Positions 1 to 12,399 of a DNA stretch of 64,000 bases are shown one piece after another (within the stretch, counting starts at the first letter, position 1; each line of letters begins with the position of its first letter). This stretch comes from Triticum aestivum. Taxonomy: Eukaryota; Streptophyta; Magnoliopsida; Poales; Poaceae. The position numbers and the translations under genes are program-made. The notes below the pieces were generated by a model. The model was given only the letters and a program-made list of their open reading frames with translations, did no database searches and had not been told where the DNA came from. The stretch lies in assembly GCF_018294505.1 (NCBI RefSeq), contig NC_057813.1:319695191-319759190 (forward strand), read 5' to 3'.

Positions 1-684
1 TGTTTTGCTTACAAATGCAGGGCCTAGCATGGATAAGTGGGAAGAACACTGGAGCAAGACCAAGCATGGAAATGATGGCATGTGCAAGGGGAACAAGAAC
101 GGAGTTACAAGTGATGATTTCAGGAGTATGAAGCCACCATAATGAGTGCATGAAGCCCTGGACGAAATATACAAGTCCACTTCATAAATTTCGTCCAGAG
201 GCTATTCTAGGTGCTGCGTCACCTTATTATTTGGTCAGGCCCATGTAATTTCGAAATACATAAGTATAGGCTATCTTTAGAGTGTGGTGTGCAGAAATGA
301 GAGATAGGGTTGGTTTCGGACCCCTTCCCCAAGGGCCACGAAATTCTCCACCCCCTTCCTCCAAATATGCAGCCCTTAGGGCACCGTTTAGACTTTGGGT
401 TTTGTTTAGATTAAAAGTTCACCATAGCTGCAACTTCACATACTTTGTTTGTGTTCAACGACCAGACCAAGACATCATAGAGCCCCATCTTGATCATAAA
501 GCTTTCATCTTATATTCACAATATCGAGATTGCAATCTCAGTTTCTTGCTTGTTCTTCGTTTGCTCATAGAAAATAGACCCTCGTTGTCAGGTTGATCGT
601 GCTCCGGCGTGGTCAATAACCTCTCGGAGTTGGTTTAGCAATTGTTAAGGCGTGAAGTCCTCGCACGTATGTAGTCGGATCGTC
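1..684 (+). mobile_element. 3'-truncated LTR of the CRM-like E3 family
   Basis: This stretch matches, in reverse complement, the E3 LTRs at 30715-31511 and 50855-51768, and directly the copy at 52624-53344. The first ~142 bases encode the tail of the E3 pol protein, ending in TAA at 140-142, because in this family pol runs into the LTR. A leader and promoter region follow, then U5-like sequence ending abruptly at about 684. The last ~65 bp of the LTR are missing and the next base belongs to the satellite. The left side is cut by the window edge. Whether the lost end reflects recombination or deletion cannot be decided from the sequence. Confidence 0.85.
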
Positions 685-3600
685 GCTGGATTTTCTTCAA
701 TTTATGGCCAAATGAGATTGCCCGCCTCATAGAGCATCTACAAAAAGCTATGTTTGTCCCTACCAGGGGGGCTAATGTCTAGAACCAACATAATCTCTTG
801 AATTTCCTTCAAAAAGAAGTGCCAATGGGTTCAGAAACTTGTCCAAAAAATAGCGGTGAATGATGTTCTTTGACTTTCAGGGCCAAAAAGTCCTGCTTAA
901 GGCCGAATTTGAGAGTACCCCGGGCCTCCTGGAGCAAGCGGGGGAGTATTTTCTGGATTGCACGCTCGCCGTGAGCAGTTTGAGTACTCGTGGGTTGGAC
1001 AGGGACTCCGAATGACAAAGTTAAGACCGTTTTAGTGAACATCGGTCCATTCTATGGCAATACTTGCAAGTACTTCATTTTCCCATGACGCTTTTTTCTG
1101 ACAGCCCCGAAATTACTTGTCCTCTAATGAGGAGATATCGTTTCAACATATATATTGACCGATTCCAGGAATGCCCTTTTTTTCTTGGCTTTCACGCGCA
1201 TGAGTTATAGCATGCCATCCGGCGAAAACAAGGAGAATAAGGCATATAGCCGCTGGATTTTCTTCAATTTACGGCTAAATGACATTTCCCGCCTCATAGA
1301 GCATCTGCAGAAAGCTATGTTTATCCCTATTAGGGGGGCTAATGTCTATAACAAACATAATCTCTCGAATTTCCTTCAAAAGGAAGTGCCAATGGGTTCA
1401 GAAACTTGTCCGAAAAACAATGGCGAATGATGTTCTTTGATTTTCAGGGCCAAAAATGCCTGCTTAAGGCAAAACTTGAGGGTACTCCGGGCCTCCTGGT
1501 GCAAGCGGGGAGTATTTTCTAGATTTGCACGCTCGCCGTGAGCAGTTTGAGTACTTGTTGGTCCGACACGGACTCCGAATGACAAAGTTATGACCATTTT
1601 AGTGAAGATCGGTCCATGCTATGGCTGTCCTTGAAAGTACTTCAGTTTCCCGTGACGCTTTTTCCTGACCGCCCCGAAATTTCTTTTCCTCTATAGTGGA
1701 GATATTGTTTCCACATATATATTGAGCGATGCCATGATTGCCCTATTGTTCTTGGCTTTCACGCGCATGAGTTACAGCATGCCATCCGGCAAAAACAAGG
1801 AGAATAAGGCATATAGTCGGTGGATTTTCTTCAATTTATGGCTAAATGAAATTGCCCGGCTCATAGAGATTCTATAGAAAGCTATGTTTTCCCTACCATG
1901 GGGTATAATGACTATAACTAACATAATCTCTCAAATTTCCATCAAAAAGAAGTGCCAATGGGTTCAAAAACTTGTCCGAAAACAGCGACGAATGATGTTG
2001 TTTGACTTTCAGGGCCAAAAGTCCTGATTAAGGCCGAATTTGAGGGTACCCCGGGACTCCTGGTGCAAGAAGGGACTATTTTGTGGATTTACACGCTTGC
2101 CGCGAGCAGTTTGAGTACTGCGTCTGATAGGGACTCCGTTCTCCGAATGACAAAGTTATGACTATTTTAGTGAACATCGGTCCATTCTATGGCAGTCCTT
2201 GAAAGTACTTCATTTTCCCGTGACGCTTTTTGCCTGACCGCCCCAAAATTTCTTGTCCTCTACAGTGGAGATATTCTTTCCACATATATATTTACCAATG
2301 CCAGGAATGTCCTTTTTCTCTTGGCTTTCACGCGCATGAGTTACAACATGCCATCCGGAGAAAACAAGGAGAATAAGGCATATAGCCGCTGGATTTTCTT
2401 CAATTTATGGCCAAATGAGATTGCCCGGCTCATAGAGCATCTACAAAAAGCTACGTTTGTCCCTACCAGGGGGCTAATGTCTATAACCAACATAAGCACT
2501 CGAATTTCCTACAAAAGGAAGTGCCAATGGGTTCAAAAACTTGTCCGAAAAACAAAGGCAAATGATGTTCTTTGACTTTCAGGGCAAAAAAATCCTACTT
2601 AAGGCCTAATTTGAGGGTACTCCGGGCCTCCTGGCGCAAGCGGGGATAATTTTCTAGATTCGCACGCTCGCCGCGAGTAGTTTGAGTACTTGTGGGTCCG
2701 ACACGGACTCCGAATGACAAAGTTATGACCGTTTTAGTGAAGATCGGTCCATTCTATGGCATTCCTTGAAAGTACTTCATTTTCCCGTGACAATTTTTGC
2801 CGGACCGCACCGAAATTTCTTGTCCTCTATAGTGGTGATATTGTTTCCACATATATATTAAGCGATGCCACGAATACCCTTTTGTTATTGGCTTTCACAC
2901 GCATGAGTTACAGCATGCCATCCGGCGAAAACAAGGAGAATAAGGCATATAGCCGCTGGATTTTCTTCAATTTACGGCTAACTGAGATTATTCGGCTCAT
3001 AGAGCATCTGCAGAAAGCTACGTTTGTCCCTACTAGTGGGTCTAATGTGTATAACCAACACAATCTCTCGAATTTCCTTCAAGAAGAAGTGCCAATGGGT
3101 TCAGAAACTTGTCCGAAAAACAGCGGTGAATGATGTTCTTTGACTTTCAGGCCAAAAAGTCCTTCTTAAGGCCGGATTTGAGGGTACTCCAGGCCTCCTC
3201 GCGCAAGCGGGGAGTAGTTTCTAAATTCGCACACTCGCTCCGAGCAGTTTGAGTACTTGTGGGTCCGACAGGGACTCCGAATGACAAAGTTATGACCGTT
3301 TTAGAGAATATTAGTCCATTCTATGGCAGTCCTTGAAAGTACTTCATTTTCCCATGACGCTTTTTGCCCGACCGCCACAAAATTTCTTGTCCTGTATAGT
3401 GGAGATATGGTTTCCAGATATATATTGAGCGATGCCACGAATGCCCTTTTGTTCTTGGCTTTCACGAGCATGAGTTACAGCATGCCATCCGGTGAAAACA
3501 AGGAGACTAAGGCATATAGCCACTGGATTTTCTTAAATTTATGGCTAAATGAGATTTCCCGTATCATAGGGAATCTGTAGAAAGCTACGTTTGTCCCTAC

Positions 3601-4448
3601 CAGGGGGTCTAATGTCTATAACCAACATAATCTCTCGAATTTCATTCAAAAGGAAGTGCCAATGGGTTCAGAAACTTGTCCAAAAAACAACGGCGAATGA
3701 TGTTCTTTGACTTTCAGGGCCAAAAAGTCCTGCTTAAGGCCTAATTTGAGGGTACTCCTGGCCTCCTGGCGCAAGCAGGGAGTATTTTCTGGATTCACAC
3801 GCTCGCCGCGAGCAGTTTGAGTACTTGTGGGTCCGACAGGGACTCCGAATGACAAAGTTATGACCATTTTTGTGAACATCAGTCCATTCTATGGCAGTCC
3901 TTGAAAGCACTTCATTTTCCCGTGATGCTTTTTGCCTGACCGCCCCGAAATTACTTGTCCTCTATACCGGAGATATTGTTTCCACATATATATTGAACTG
4001 ATGCCAGGAATGCCCTTTTGTTCTTGGCTTTCACGCTCATGAATTACAGGATTCCATACGGCGAAAACAAGGAGAAGAGGGCATATAGCCGTTGGATTTT
4101 CTTCAACTTACGGCTAAATGAGATTACCCGGCTCATAGAGCATCTGCAGAAAGCTATGTTTGTCCCTACGAGGGGGCTAATGTCTATAACCAACATAATC
4201 TCTTGAATTTCCTTCAAAAGGATGTGCCAATGGGTTTAGAAACTTGTCCGAAAAATAGCGGCGAATGATGTTCTTTGACTTTCAGGGCCAAAAAGTCCTG
4301 CTTAAGGCCGGATTTGAGGGTACTCCGGTCCTCCCAACGCAAGTGGGGAGTATTTTCTAGATTCGCACGCTCGCCGTGTGCAGTTTGAGTACTTGTGGGT
4401 CTGACAGGGACTCTGAATGAGAAAGTTATGACAGTTTAAGTGAACATC

Positions 4449-5015
4449 GGTCCATTCTATGGCAGTCCTTGAAAGCACTTCATTTTCCCGTGACGCTTTT
4501 TGCCTGACCGACCCGAAATTACTTGTCCTCTATACCGGAGATATTGTTTCCACATATATATTGATCTATGCCAAGAATGCCCTTTTGTTCTTGGCTTTCA
4601 TGCCCATGAGTTACAGCATGCCATCCGGCGAAAACAAGGAGAATAAGGCATATAGCTGCTGGATTTTCTTCAATTTACGGCTAGATGAGATTGCCCGGCT
4701 CATAGAGCATCTGCGGAAAGCTACGCTTGTCCCTACCATGGGGGCCAATGTGTATAACCAACATAATCTCTCGAATTTCCTTCAAAAGGAAGTGCCAATG
4801 GGTTCATAAACTTGTCCCAAAGCAGCGGCCAATGATGTTCTTCGACTTTCAGGGCCAAAAAGTCATGCTTAAGGCCGAATTTGAGGGTACTCTGGGCCTC
4901 CTGGCACAAGCGAGGAGTATTTGCTAGATTCACACACTCGCTGCGAGTAGTTTGAGTACTTGTGGGTCTGACACGGACTCCGAATGACAAAGTTATGACC
5001 GTTCTAGTGAACATC
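4449..5015 (+). repeat. Variant satellite monomer, sister of 8962-9524
   Basis: This monomer and the one at 8962-9524 share private differences from the rest: ACCATGGGGGC followed by AATGTGTATAACC, AAAGCAGCGGCCAATG, GTTCTTCGAC, and CTAGATTCACACACTCGC. They lie eight monomers (4,513 bp) apart. The monomers just before them (3881 and 8393) share the otherwise unique CCGTGTGCAG. This marks a duplicated multi-monomer block. Confidence 0.75.
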
Positions 5016-6145
5016 GGTCCATTCTATGGTAGTCCTTGAAAGTACTTCATTTTCCCGTGACGCTTTTTGCCTGACCGCCCCAAAATTTCTTTTCCTCTAT
5101 AGTGTAGATATTGTTTCCACATATATATTGAGCAATGCCACGATTGCCCTTTTGTTCTTGGCTTTCACGAGCATGAGTTACAGCATGCCATCTGGCGAAA
5201 ACAAGGAGAATAAGGCATATAGCCGCTGGCTTCAATTCACGGCTAAATGAGATTGCCCGGCTCATAGAGCATCTACAGAAAGCTATGATTGTCCCTACCA
5301 GGGGGCTAATGTCTATAACCAACATAATCTCTCGAATTTCCTTCAAAAGGAAGTGCCAATGGGTTCTGAAACTTGTCCAAAAAACAACAGCGAATGATGT
5401 TCTTTGACTTTGAGGGCCAAAAAGTCATGTTTAAGGCCGAATTTGAGGGTACTCTGGGCCTCTTGCTACAACCGGGGAGTATTTTCTGGATTCGCACACT
5501 CCCCGCGAGCAGTTTGAGTACTTGTGGGTCCAACAGGGACTCCGAATGACAAATTTATGACCGTTTTAGTGAACATCGCTCCATTCTATGGCAGTCCTTG
5601 AAAGTGCTTCATTTTCCAGTGACGCTTTTTGCCTGACCGCCCCAAAATTTCTTTTCCTCTATAGTGTAGATATTGTTTCCACATATATATCGAGCGATGC
5701 CACGAATGCCCTTTTGTTCTTGGCTTTCACGCTCATGAGTTACATCATTCCATCCGGTGAAAACAAGGAGAATAAGGCATATAGCCACTGGTTTTTCTTC
5801 AATTTACGGCTAAATGAGATTGCCCGACTCATAGAGCATCTGAAGAAAGCTACGTTTGTCCCTACCAGGGGGGCAAATGTATATAACCAACATAATCTCT
5901 TGAATTCCCTTCAAAAGGAAGTGCCAATGGGTTTAGAAGCTTGTCAGAAAAACAGCGGCAAATGATGTTCTTTGACTTTTTGGACCAAAAAGTCATGCTT
6001 AAGGCCGGATTTGAGGGTACTATGGGCCTCCTGGCGCAAGCGGGGTGTATTTTCTGGAGTCGCACGCTCGCCGTGAGCAGTTTGAGTACTCGTGGTTCCG
6101 AAAGGGACTCTGAATGACAAAGTTATGACCGTTTTAGTGAATATC

Positions 6146-8392
6146 GGTCCATTCTATGGCAGTCCTTGAAAGTACTTCATTTTCCCGTGACGCTTTTTGC
6201 CTGACCGCCCTAAAATTTCTTGTCCTCTATAGTTGAGATATTGTTTCCACATATATATTGAACCGATGCCAGGAATGCCCTGTTGTTCTTAGCTTTCACG
6301 CTCATGAGTTACAACATTCCATCTGGCGAAAACAAGGAGAATAAGGCATATAGCCGCTGGATTTTCTTCAATTTACGGCTAAATGAGATTGCCCGGCTCA
6401 GAGAGCATCTGCAGAAAGCTACGTTCGTCCCTACCAGGGGGGTTAATGTCTATAACCAACATAATCTCTTGAATTTCCTTCAAAAGGAAGTGCCAATGGG
6501 TTTAGAAACTTGTCCGAAAAACATCGGCGAATGATGCACTTTGACTTTCATGGCCAAAAAGTCCTCCTTAAGGCCAGATTTGAGGGTACTCCGGGCCTCC
6601 TGGCGCAAGCGGGGAGTATTTTCTGGATTCGCACACTCACCTCGAGTAGTTTGAGTACTTGTGGGTTTGACACGGACTCCGAATGACAAACTTATGACCG
6701 TTTTAGTGAACATCGGTCCATTCTATGGTAGTCCTTGAAAGTACTTCATTTTCCCGTGATGCCTTTTGCTTGACCGCCTCGAAATTTCTTTTCCTCTGTA
6801 GTGTAGATATTGTTTCCATATATATATTGAGCGATGCCACGAATGCCCTTTTGTTAGCATGCCATCGGCGAAAACAAGGAGCATAAGGCATATAGCAGCT
6901 GAATTTTCTTCAATTTACGGCTAAATGAGATTGCCCGGCTCATACAGCATCTACGGAAAGCTACGTTTGTCCTTACTCGGGGGACTAATGTCTATGACCA
7001 ACATAATCTCTCGAATTTCCTTCAAAAGGAAGTGCCAATGGGTTCGGAAACTTGTCCAAAAAATAGCGGCGAAGGATGTTCTTTGATTTTCACGGCCAAA
7101 AAGTACTGCTTAAGGCCGAAATTGAGGGTACTTCAAGCCTCCTAGCGCAAGCGGGGAGTATTTTCTGGATTCGCACACTCATCACGGGCTGTTTGAGTAC
7201 TTGTGGGTCCGACAGGGACTCCGAATGACAAAGTTATGACCGTTTTAGTGAACATCGGTCCATTCTATGACAGTCCATGAAAGTACTTCATTTTCCCATG
7301 ATGCTTTTTGCCAGACCGACCATAATTTCTTGTCCTCTATAGTGGAGATATTGTTTCCACATATATATTGAACCGATGCCAGGAATGCCCTGTTGTTCTT
7401 AGCTTTCACGCTCATGAGTTACAACATTCCATCCGGCGAAAACAAGGAGAATAAGGCATATAGCCGCTGGTTTTTCTTCAATTTACGGCTAAATGAGATT
7501 GCCCGGCTCATAGAGCATCTGCAGAAAGCAAAGTTTGTCCCTACCAGGGGGGCTAATGTCTATAACCAACATAATCTGTTGAATTTCCTTCAAAAGGAAG
7601 TGCCAATGGGTTTAGAAACTTGCCCTAAAAACATTGGAGAATGATGTACTTTGATTTTCAGGGCCAAAAAGTTCTCCTTAAGGCCGGATTTGAGGGTACT
7701 CCGGGCCTCCTGGCGCAAGTGGGGAGTATTTTCTGGATTCGCACGCTCACCGTGAGCACTTTGAGTACTTGTGGGTTCGACACGGACTCCGAATGACAAA
7801 GTTATGACCGTTTTAGTGAACATCGGTCCATTCTATGGTATTCCTTGAAAGTACTTCATTTTCCCGTGATGCTTTTTACCTGACCGCCCCGAAATTTCTT
7901 TTCCTCAATAGTGTAGATATTGTTTCCACATATATATTGAGCGATGCCACGAATGCTCTTTTGTTATTGGCTTTCACGCGCATGAGTTACAGCATGCCAT
8001 CCGGTGAAAACAAGGAGAATAAGGCATATAGCCGCTGGATTTTCTTCAATTTACGGCTAAATGAGATTGCCCAGCTCATAGAGCATCTACAGAAAGCTAT
8101 ATTTGTCCTTACCAGGGGGGCTAATGTCTATAACTGACATAATCTCTCGAATTTCCTTCAAAAGGAAGTGCAAATGGGTTCGGAAACTTGTCTGAAAAAC
8201 AACGGCGAATGATGTTCTTTGACTTTCAAGGCCAAAAATTGCTACTTAAGGCCGAATTTGAGGGTACTTCGGGCCTCTTGGTGCAAGTGGGAAGTATTTT
8301 CTGGATTTGCACGCTCACCACGGGCTGTTTGAGTACTTCTGGGTCCGACAGGGACTCCGAATGACAAAGTTATGACCATTATAATGAACATC
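6146..8392 (+). repeat. Two-monomer higher-order repeat, two tandem copies
   Basis: Monomers fall into two visible classes. Class B reads GAACCGATGCCAGG after the TATATAT stretch; class A reads GAGCGATGCCACG. Units starting at 6146 and 7257 are class B and share private variants such as CTGTTGTTCTTAGC and ACAACATTCC. Units starting at 6715 and 7825 are class A and share TTTTCCTC followed by TAGTGTAGA. The B-A pair is therefore itself repeated, with a ~1.11-kb period here (shortened by the 542-bp unit) and ~1.13 kb otherwise. Confidence 0.75.
6715..7256 (+). repeat. Satellite monomer with ~25-bp internal deletion
   Basis: This unit is 542 bp instead of ~567. The missing piece is the CTTGGCTTTCACG...GAGTTACA stretch near 6856, where TTTTGTTAGCATGCCATC joins directly. 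It is a useful physical marker inside an otherwise uniform array. Confidence 0.8.
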
Positions 8393-8961
8393 GGTCCATT
8401 CTATGGCAGTCCTTGAAAGTACTTCATTTTCCCATGACGCTTTTTGCCTGACCGCCCCGAAATTTCTTGTCCTCTATAGTGGAGATATTGTTTCCACATA
8501 TATATTGAACCGATGCCAGGAATGCCATTTTGTTCTTGGCTTTCACGCTCATGAGTTACAGCATTCCATCCGGCGAAAACAAGGAGAATAAGGCATATAG
8601 CCGCTGGATTTTCTTCAATTTACGACTAAATGAGATTACCCGTCTCATAGAGCATTTGTAGAAAGCTACGTTTGTCCCTACCAGGGGGGCGAAAGTCTAT
8701 AACCAACATAATCTGTTGAATTTCCTTCAAAAGGAAGTGCCAATGGGTTTAGAAACTTGTCCGAAAAACAGCGGCGAATGATGTTCTTTGACTTTCAGGG
8801 CCAAAAAGTCCTGCTTAAGGCCGGATTTGAGGGTACTCCGGGCCTCTTGGCGCAAGCAGGGAGTATTTTATGGATTCACATACTCGCCGTGTGCAGTTTG
8901 AGTACTTCTTGGTCCGACAAGGACTCTGAATGACAAAGTTATGACCGTTTTAGTGAACATC

Positions 8962-9524
8962 GATCCAATCTATGGCAGTCCTTGGAAGTACTTCATTTTC
9001 CCGTGACGCTTTTTGCCTGACCGCCCCGAAATTACTTGTCCTCTATAGTGGAGATATTATTTCCACATATATAGTTATTGATGCCAGGAATGCCTTTTTG
9101 TTCTTGGCTTTCAAGCGCATGAGTTAGAGCATGCCAGCGATAACAAGGAGAATAAGGCATATAGCCGCTGGATTTTCTTCAATTTACGGCCAAATGAGAT
9201 TGCCCGGCTCATAGAGCATCTGCGGAAAGCTACGTTTGTCCCTACCATGGGGGCTAATGTGTATAACCAACATAATCTCTTGAATTTCCTTCAAAAGGAA
9301 GTGCCAATGGGTTCACAAACTTGTCCAAAAGCAGCGGCCAATGATGTTCTTCGACTTTCAGGGCCAAAAAGTCCCGCTTAAGGCCGAATTTGAGGGTACT
9401 CTGGGCCTCGTGGCGCAAGCGGGGAGTATTTTCTAGATTCACACACTCGCCGCGAGCAGTTTGAGTACTTGTGGGTCCACCACGGACTCCGAATGACAAA
9501 GTTATGACCGTTTTAGTGAACATC
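8962..9524 (+). repeat. Variant satellite monomer, sister of 4449-5015
   Basis: Partner of the variant monomer at 4449, carrying the same private variants and lying eight units downstream. It also reads TATATAGTTATTGATG where most units read TATATATTGA. Confidence 0.7.
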
Positions 9525-11246
9525 GATCCATTCTATGGCAATCCTTGAAAGTACTTCATTTTCCCGTGACGCTTTTTTCCTGACCGCCCCGAAACTTCTT
9601 TTCCTCTATAGTGAAGATATTGTTTCCACATATATATTGAACGATGCCACAAATGCCCTTTAGTTCTTGGCTTTCACGCGCATGAGTTACAGCATGCCAT
9701 CCGGCGAAAACAAGGAGAATAAGGCATATAGCCGCTGGATTTTCTTCAATTTACGGCTAAATGAGCTTGCCCGGCTCATAGAGCATCTACAGAAAGCTAC
9801 TTTGTCCCTACCAGGGGGCTAATGTCTATAACCAACATAATCTCTCGAATTTCCTTCAAAACGAAGTGCCAATGGTTTCGGAAACTTGTCCAAAAACAGC
9901 GGCGAATGATGTTCTTTGACTTTCAGGGCCAGAAAGTCATGCTTACGACTGAATTTGAGGGTACTCCAGGCCTCCTGGCGCAAGCGGGGAGTATTCTCTG
10001 CATTCGAAGGCTCACACGAGCAGTTTGAGTACTTGTGGGTCCGATAGGGACTCCGAACGACAAAGTTATGCCCATTTTAGTGAACATCGGTCCATTCTAT
10101 GGCAGTCCTTGAAAGTACTTCATTTTCCCATGCCGCTTTTTGCCTGACCACCCCGAAATTTCTTGCCTCTATAGTGGAGATATTGTTTGCACATATATAT
10201 TGAACCGATGCCAGGAATGCCCTTTTGTTCTTAGCTTTCATGCTCATGAGTTACAGCATTCCATCCGGCGAAAACAAGGAGAATGAGTCATATAGCTGCT
10301 GGATTTTCTTCAATTTATGGCTAAATGAGATTACCCGGCTCATAGAGCATCTGAAGAAAGCTATGTTTGTCCCTACCAGGGGGGCTAATGTATATAACCA
10401 ACAGAATATGAATTTCCTTCAAAAGGAAGTGCCAATGGGTTTAGAAACTTGTCCAAAAAATAGCGGCGAGTGATGTTCTTTGAATTTCAGGGCCAAAAAG
10501 TCCTGCTTAAGACCGGACCTGAGGGTATTCCAGGCCTCCTTGTGCAAGCAGGGAGTATTTTTGGATTCGCATGCTCGCCGTGAGCAGTTTGAGTACTTGT
10601 GGGTCCGACACGGACTCCGAATGACAAAGTTATGACCGTTTTAGTGAACATTAGTCCATTCTATGGCAGTCCTTGAAAGTACTTCATTTCCCCGTGACAC
10701 TTTTTGCCTGACCGCCCCGAAATTTCTTGTCCTCTATAGTGGTGATATTGTTTCCACATATATATTGAGTGATTCCACGAATGCCCTTTTGTTCTTGGCT
10801 TTCACGCGCATGAGTTACAGCATGCCATCCGGCGAAAACAAGGAGAATAAGGCATATAGCCACTGGATTTTCTTCAATTTACGGCTAAATGAGATTGCCC
10901 GGCTCATAGAGCATCTACAGAAAGCTAAGTTTGTCCCTACCAGGGGGGATAATGTCTGTAACCAACATAATCTCTCGAATTTGCTTCAAAAGGAAGTGCC
11001 AATGGGTTCGGAATCTTGTCTAAAAAGCAGCAGCGAATTATGTTCTTTGACTTTCAGGGCCAAAAAGTCCTGCCTAATGCCGTATTTGAGGGTACTCCGG
11101 GCCTCCTGGCGCAAGCGGGGAGTATTTTTTGGATTCGCACGCTTGCCGTGAGCAGTTTGGGTACTTGTGGGTCCGACATGGACTCTGAATGGCAAAGTTA
11201 TGACTGTTTTAGTGAACATTGGTCCATTCTATGGCAGTTCTTGAAA

Positions 11247-11428
11247 GTGTTTTTTTATTTGCTCCTTTTGAAGGAATCACAAGCTTGTGCGACATTGGAG
11301 AGTGCCCATTTCGAGCTTCAAGATGACGAGAACTTGGTGATTGACCACTCCTACATGGCGACGCCATCTCTTTCCCATGGTGATTTGGTTTTCGATCCGA
11401 GGTCGGATCTTTACCAAGGGGGAGGGGA
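11247..11428 (+). mobile_element. 3' interior end of a truncated upstream E1-family element
   Basis: This 182-bp piece is nearly identical to 18650-18828, the last interior segment of E1 including its purine tract (GGGGGAGGGGA). It sits just before the E1 5' LTR, so an upstream E1-family copy shared or abutted this LTR and has lost everything further left to the satellite junction. The junction near 11246 falls inside AAGT, present in both partners. Confidence 0.85.
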
Positions 11429-11714
11429 TGATGCAGAGCATCCTACGGACATCACCATGTCAAGAGTTCGTTTGGCAAGTGACATGTGCAACCTCTACTT
11501 CTCATACATAAAGGTGAATCTTCCCCTTTACACATTTTCACTTGACCCCTTCGAGGATGGTATACTACTTGACACTCCACTCATGTGCATGCATAGGTAT
11601 TGTCGGAGTTTCACGGACGAGGAGGAGGAGTGCAAGCGCCGAGGAACGCCTACACCATCCGCGAGGGAAGTGTGGAAGCGAAGACGGAAGAAGGACCTGC
11701 CTAGTCCAGAAAGG

Positions 11715-11906
11715 GCGGTACTACCACCCAAAGCAAGCGGTACTACCGCTCAGACCATCCAAGCCGTACTACCGCCCAACATCCGAGCTACTACCGCTCA
11801 ACCCGACAAAATCGAGTGATCGAGCGGTGTAAGTCCGGTACTACCGCCCCTCCAAGCGGTACTACCGCTCAAGCGGTACTACCGCCCATGTGTCCGATAC
11901 TACCGC
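11715..11906 (+). promoter_or_regulatory. Cluster of eight 13-bp odd palindromes upstream of TATA
   Basis: Copies of GCGGTACTACCGC or near variants start at 11715, 11737, 11763, 11785, 11835, 11856, 11873 and 11894. Each is CGG-N5-CCG with mirrored arms around a central C. The cluster ends ~70 bp before the TATA box, where LTR enhancers usually lie. A regulatory role is inferred from position and symmetry only. Confidence 0.6.
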
Positions 11907-11974
11907 CCTGCCTGTGCGTAGCCGCGGGCCTTTGGCCTTGTATCCCTCTCCCACTTACCCCTTCGTGGCTTGAC

Positions 11975-11982
11975 TATAAAAA
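11975..11982 (+). promoter_or_regulatory. TATA box of E1 5' LTR
   Basis: TATAAAAA follows the conserved TTCGTGGCTTGAC context. The same place in the variant B LTR reads TATATATA (19675-19682), which supports it as the core promoter. Confidence 0.7.
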
Positions 11983-12383
11983 GACCACCTCCACCTCCTT
12001 TCTAGGGTTAGCAAAGTGATAGCTCATTTGTATGTGAGCTTTGCTCCTACTCTTCTCTTGAGAGAGAGAGACTACTCCATTGGAGGCCAAGACCTCCATC
12101 TTGGAGAAGATCCTATGGGATATCATCAAGACCCCCCTCACCGGAGGACCCCCATCAAGACCTCCTCTTGGAGATGAACTTTACCTTGTATCTTTCTCTT
12201 TGTTGCTCAAGTACCTTATGGATCTTGTGTGTTTGATTGACTAGTGGATGTGTGATTGGACTTGTTCTTGAGTGTTTCCCCTTGTGATTTCTCTCCGTTC
12301 TTCCCCGTGTTCTTCGTGTTCTTCGAGGGATCCCACTCCAATCGTGAAAGATCGGGCTGCTAGGGTTCTACCCTACATTATCT

Positions 12384-12399
12384 TGGATTAGAGCAAGGT
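12384..12399 (+). other. E1 primer-binding site, tRNA-Met-like
   Basis: TTGGATTAGAGCAAGG begins six bases after the LTR end. It resembles the usual TGGTATCAGAGC site complementary to initiator tRNA-Met, with a few changes. Confidence 0.6.

Larger units (their letters stand above)
685..11246 (+). repeat. Satellite array, ~18.7 copies of a ~567-bp monomer
   Basis: A recurring landmark (GGTCCATTCTATGG or close variants) lies at 1044, 1611, 2179, 2746, 3313, 3881, 4449, 5016, 5578, 6146, 6715, 7257, 7825, 8393, 8962, 9525, 10089, 10653 and 11221. Spacings are 562-569 bp except one of 542. A 359-bp partial unit opens the array and a ~26-bp stub closes it. All units share one orientation and differ by scattered substitutions and small indels. 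The length class matches Triticeae satellites of 550-570 bp (TaiI, CentT550/CentT566 and pSc250 are of this size), but identity with any of them was not tested. Short open frames recur only because the monomer is repeated. Confidence 0.97.
11429..12377 (+). repeat. E1 5' LTR (variant A)
   Basis: It starts TGATGCAGAGC right after the purine tract and ends CCCTACA before the primer site. It holds a cluster of eight 13-bp odd palindromes (11715-11906), a TATA box (TATAAAAA, 11975-11982) and a U5-like pyrimidine-rich end. The first ~300 bp match 18829-19128. Confidence 0.9.

Noticed and set aside
2189..11151. Repeated ~83-128-codon open frames in the satellite (protein text with MPSGENKENKAYS) as a gene family
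   Set aside because: They follow the monomer and are broken by stops or shifts in many units (for example 1611, 8393, 8962). There is no promoter or known domain. Open frames recur because the DNA is repeated.
11016..11819. 267-codon plus frame spanning the array end and LTR
   Set aside because: It joins satellite, E1 interior and LTR by chance across a recombination junction and has no domain.
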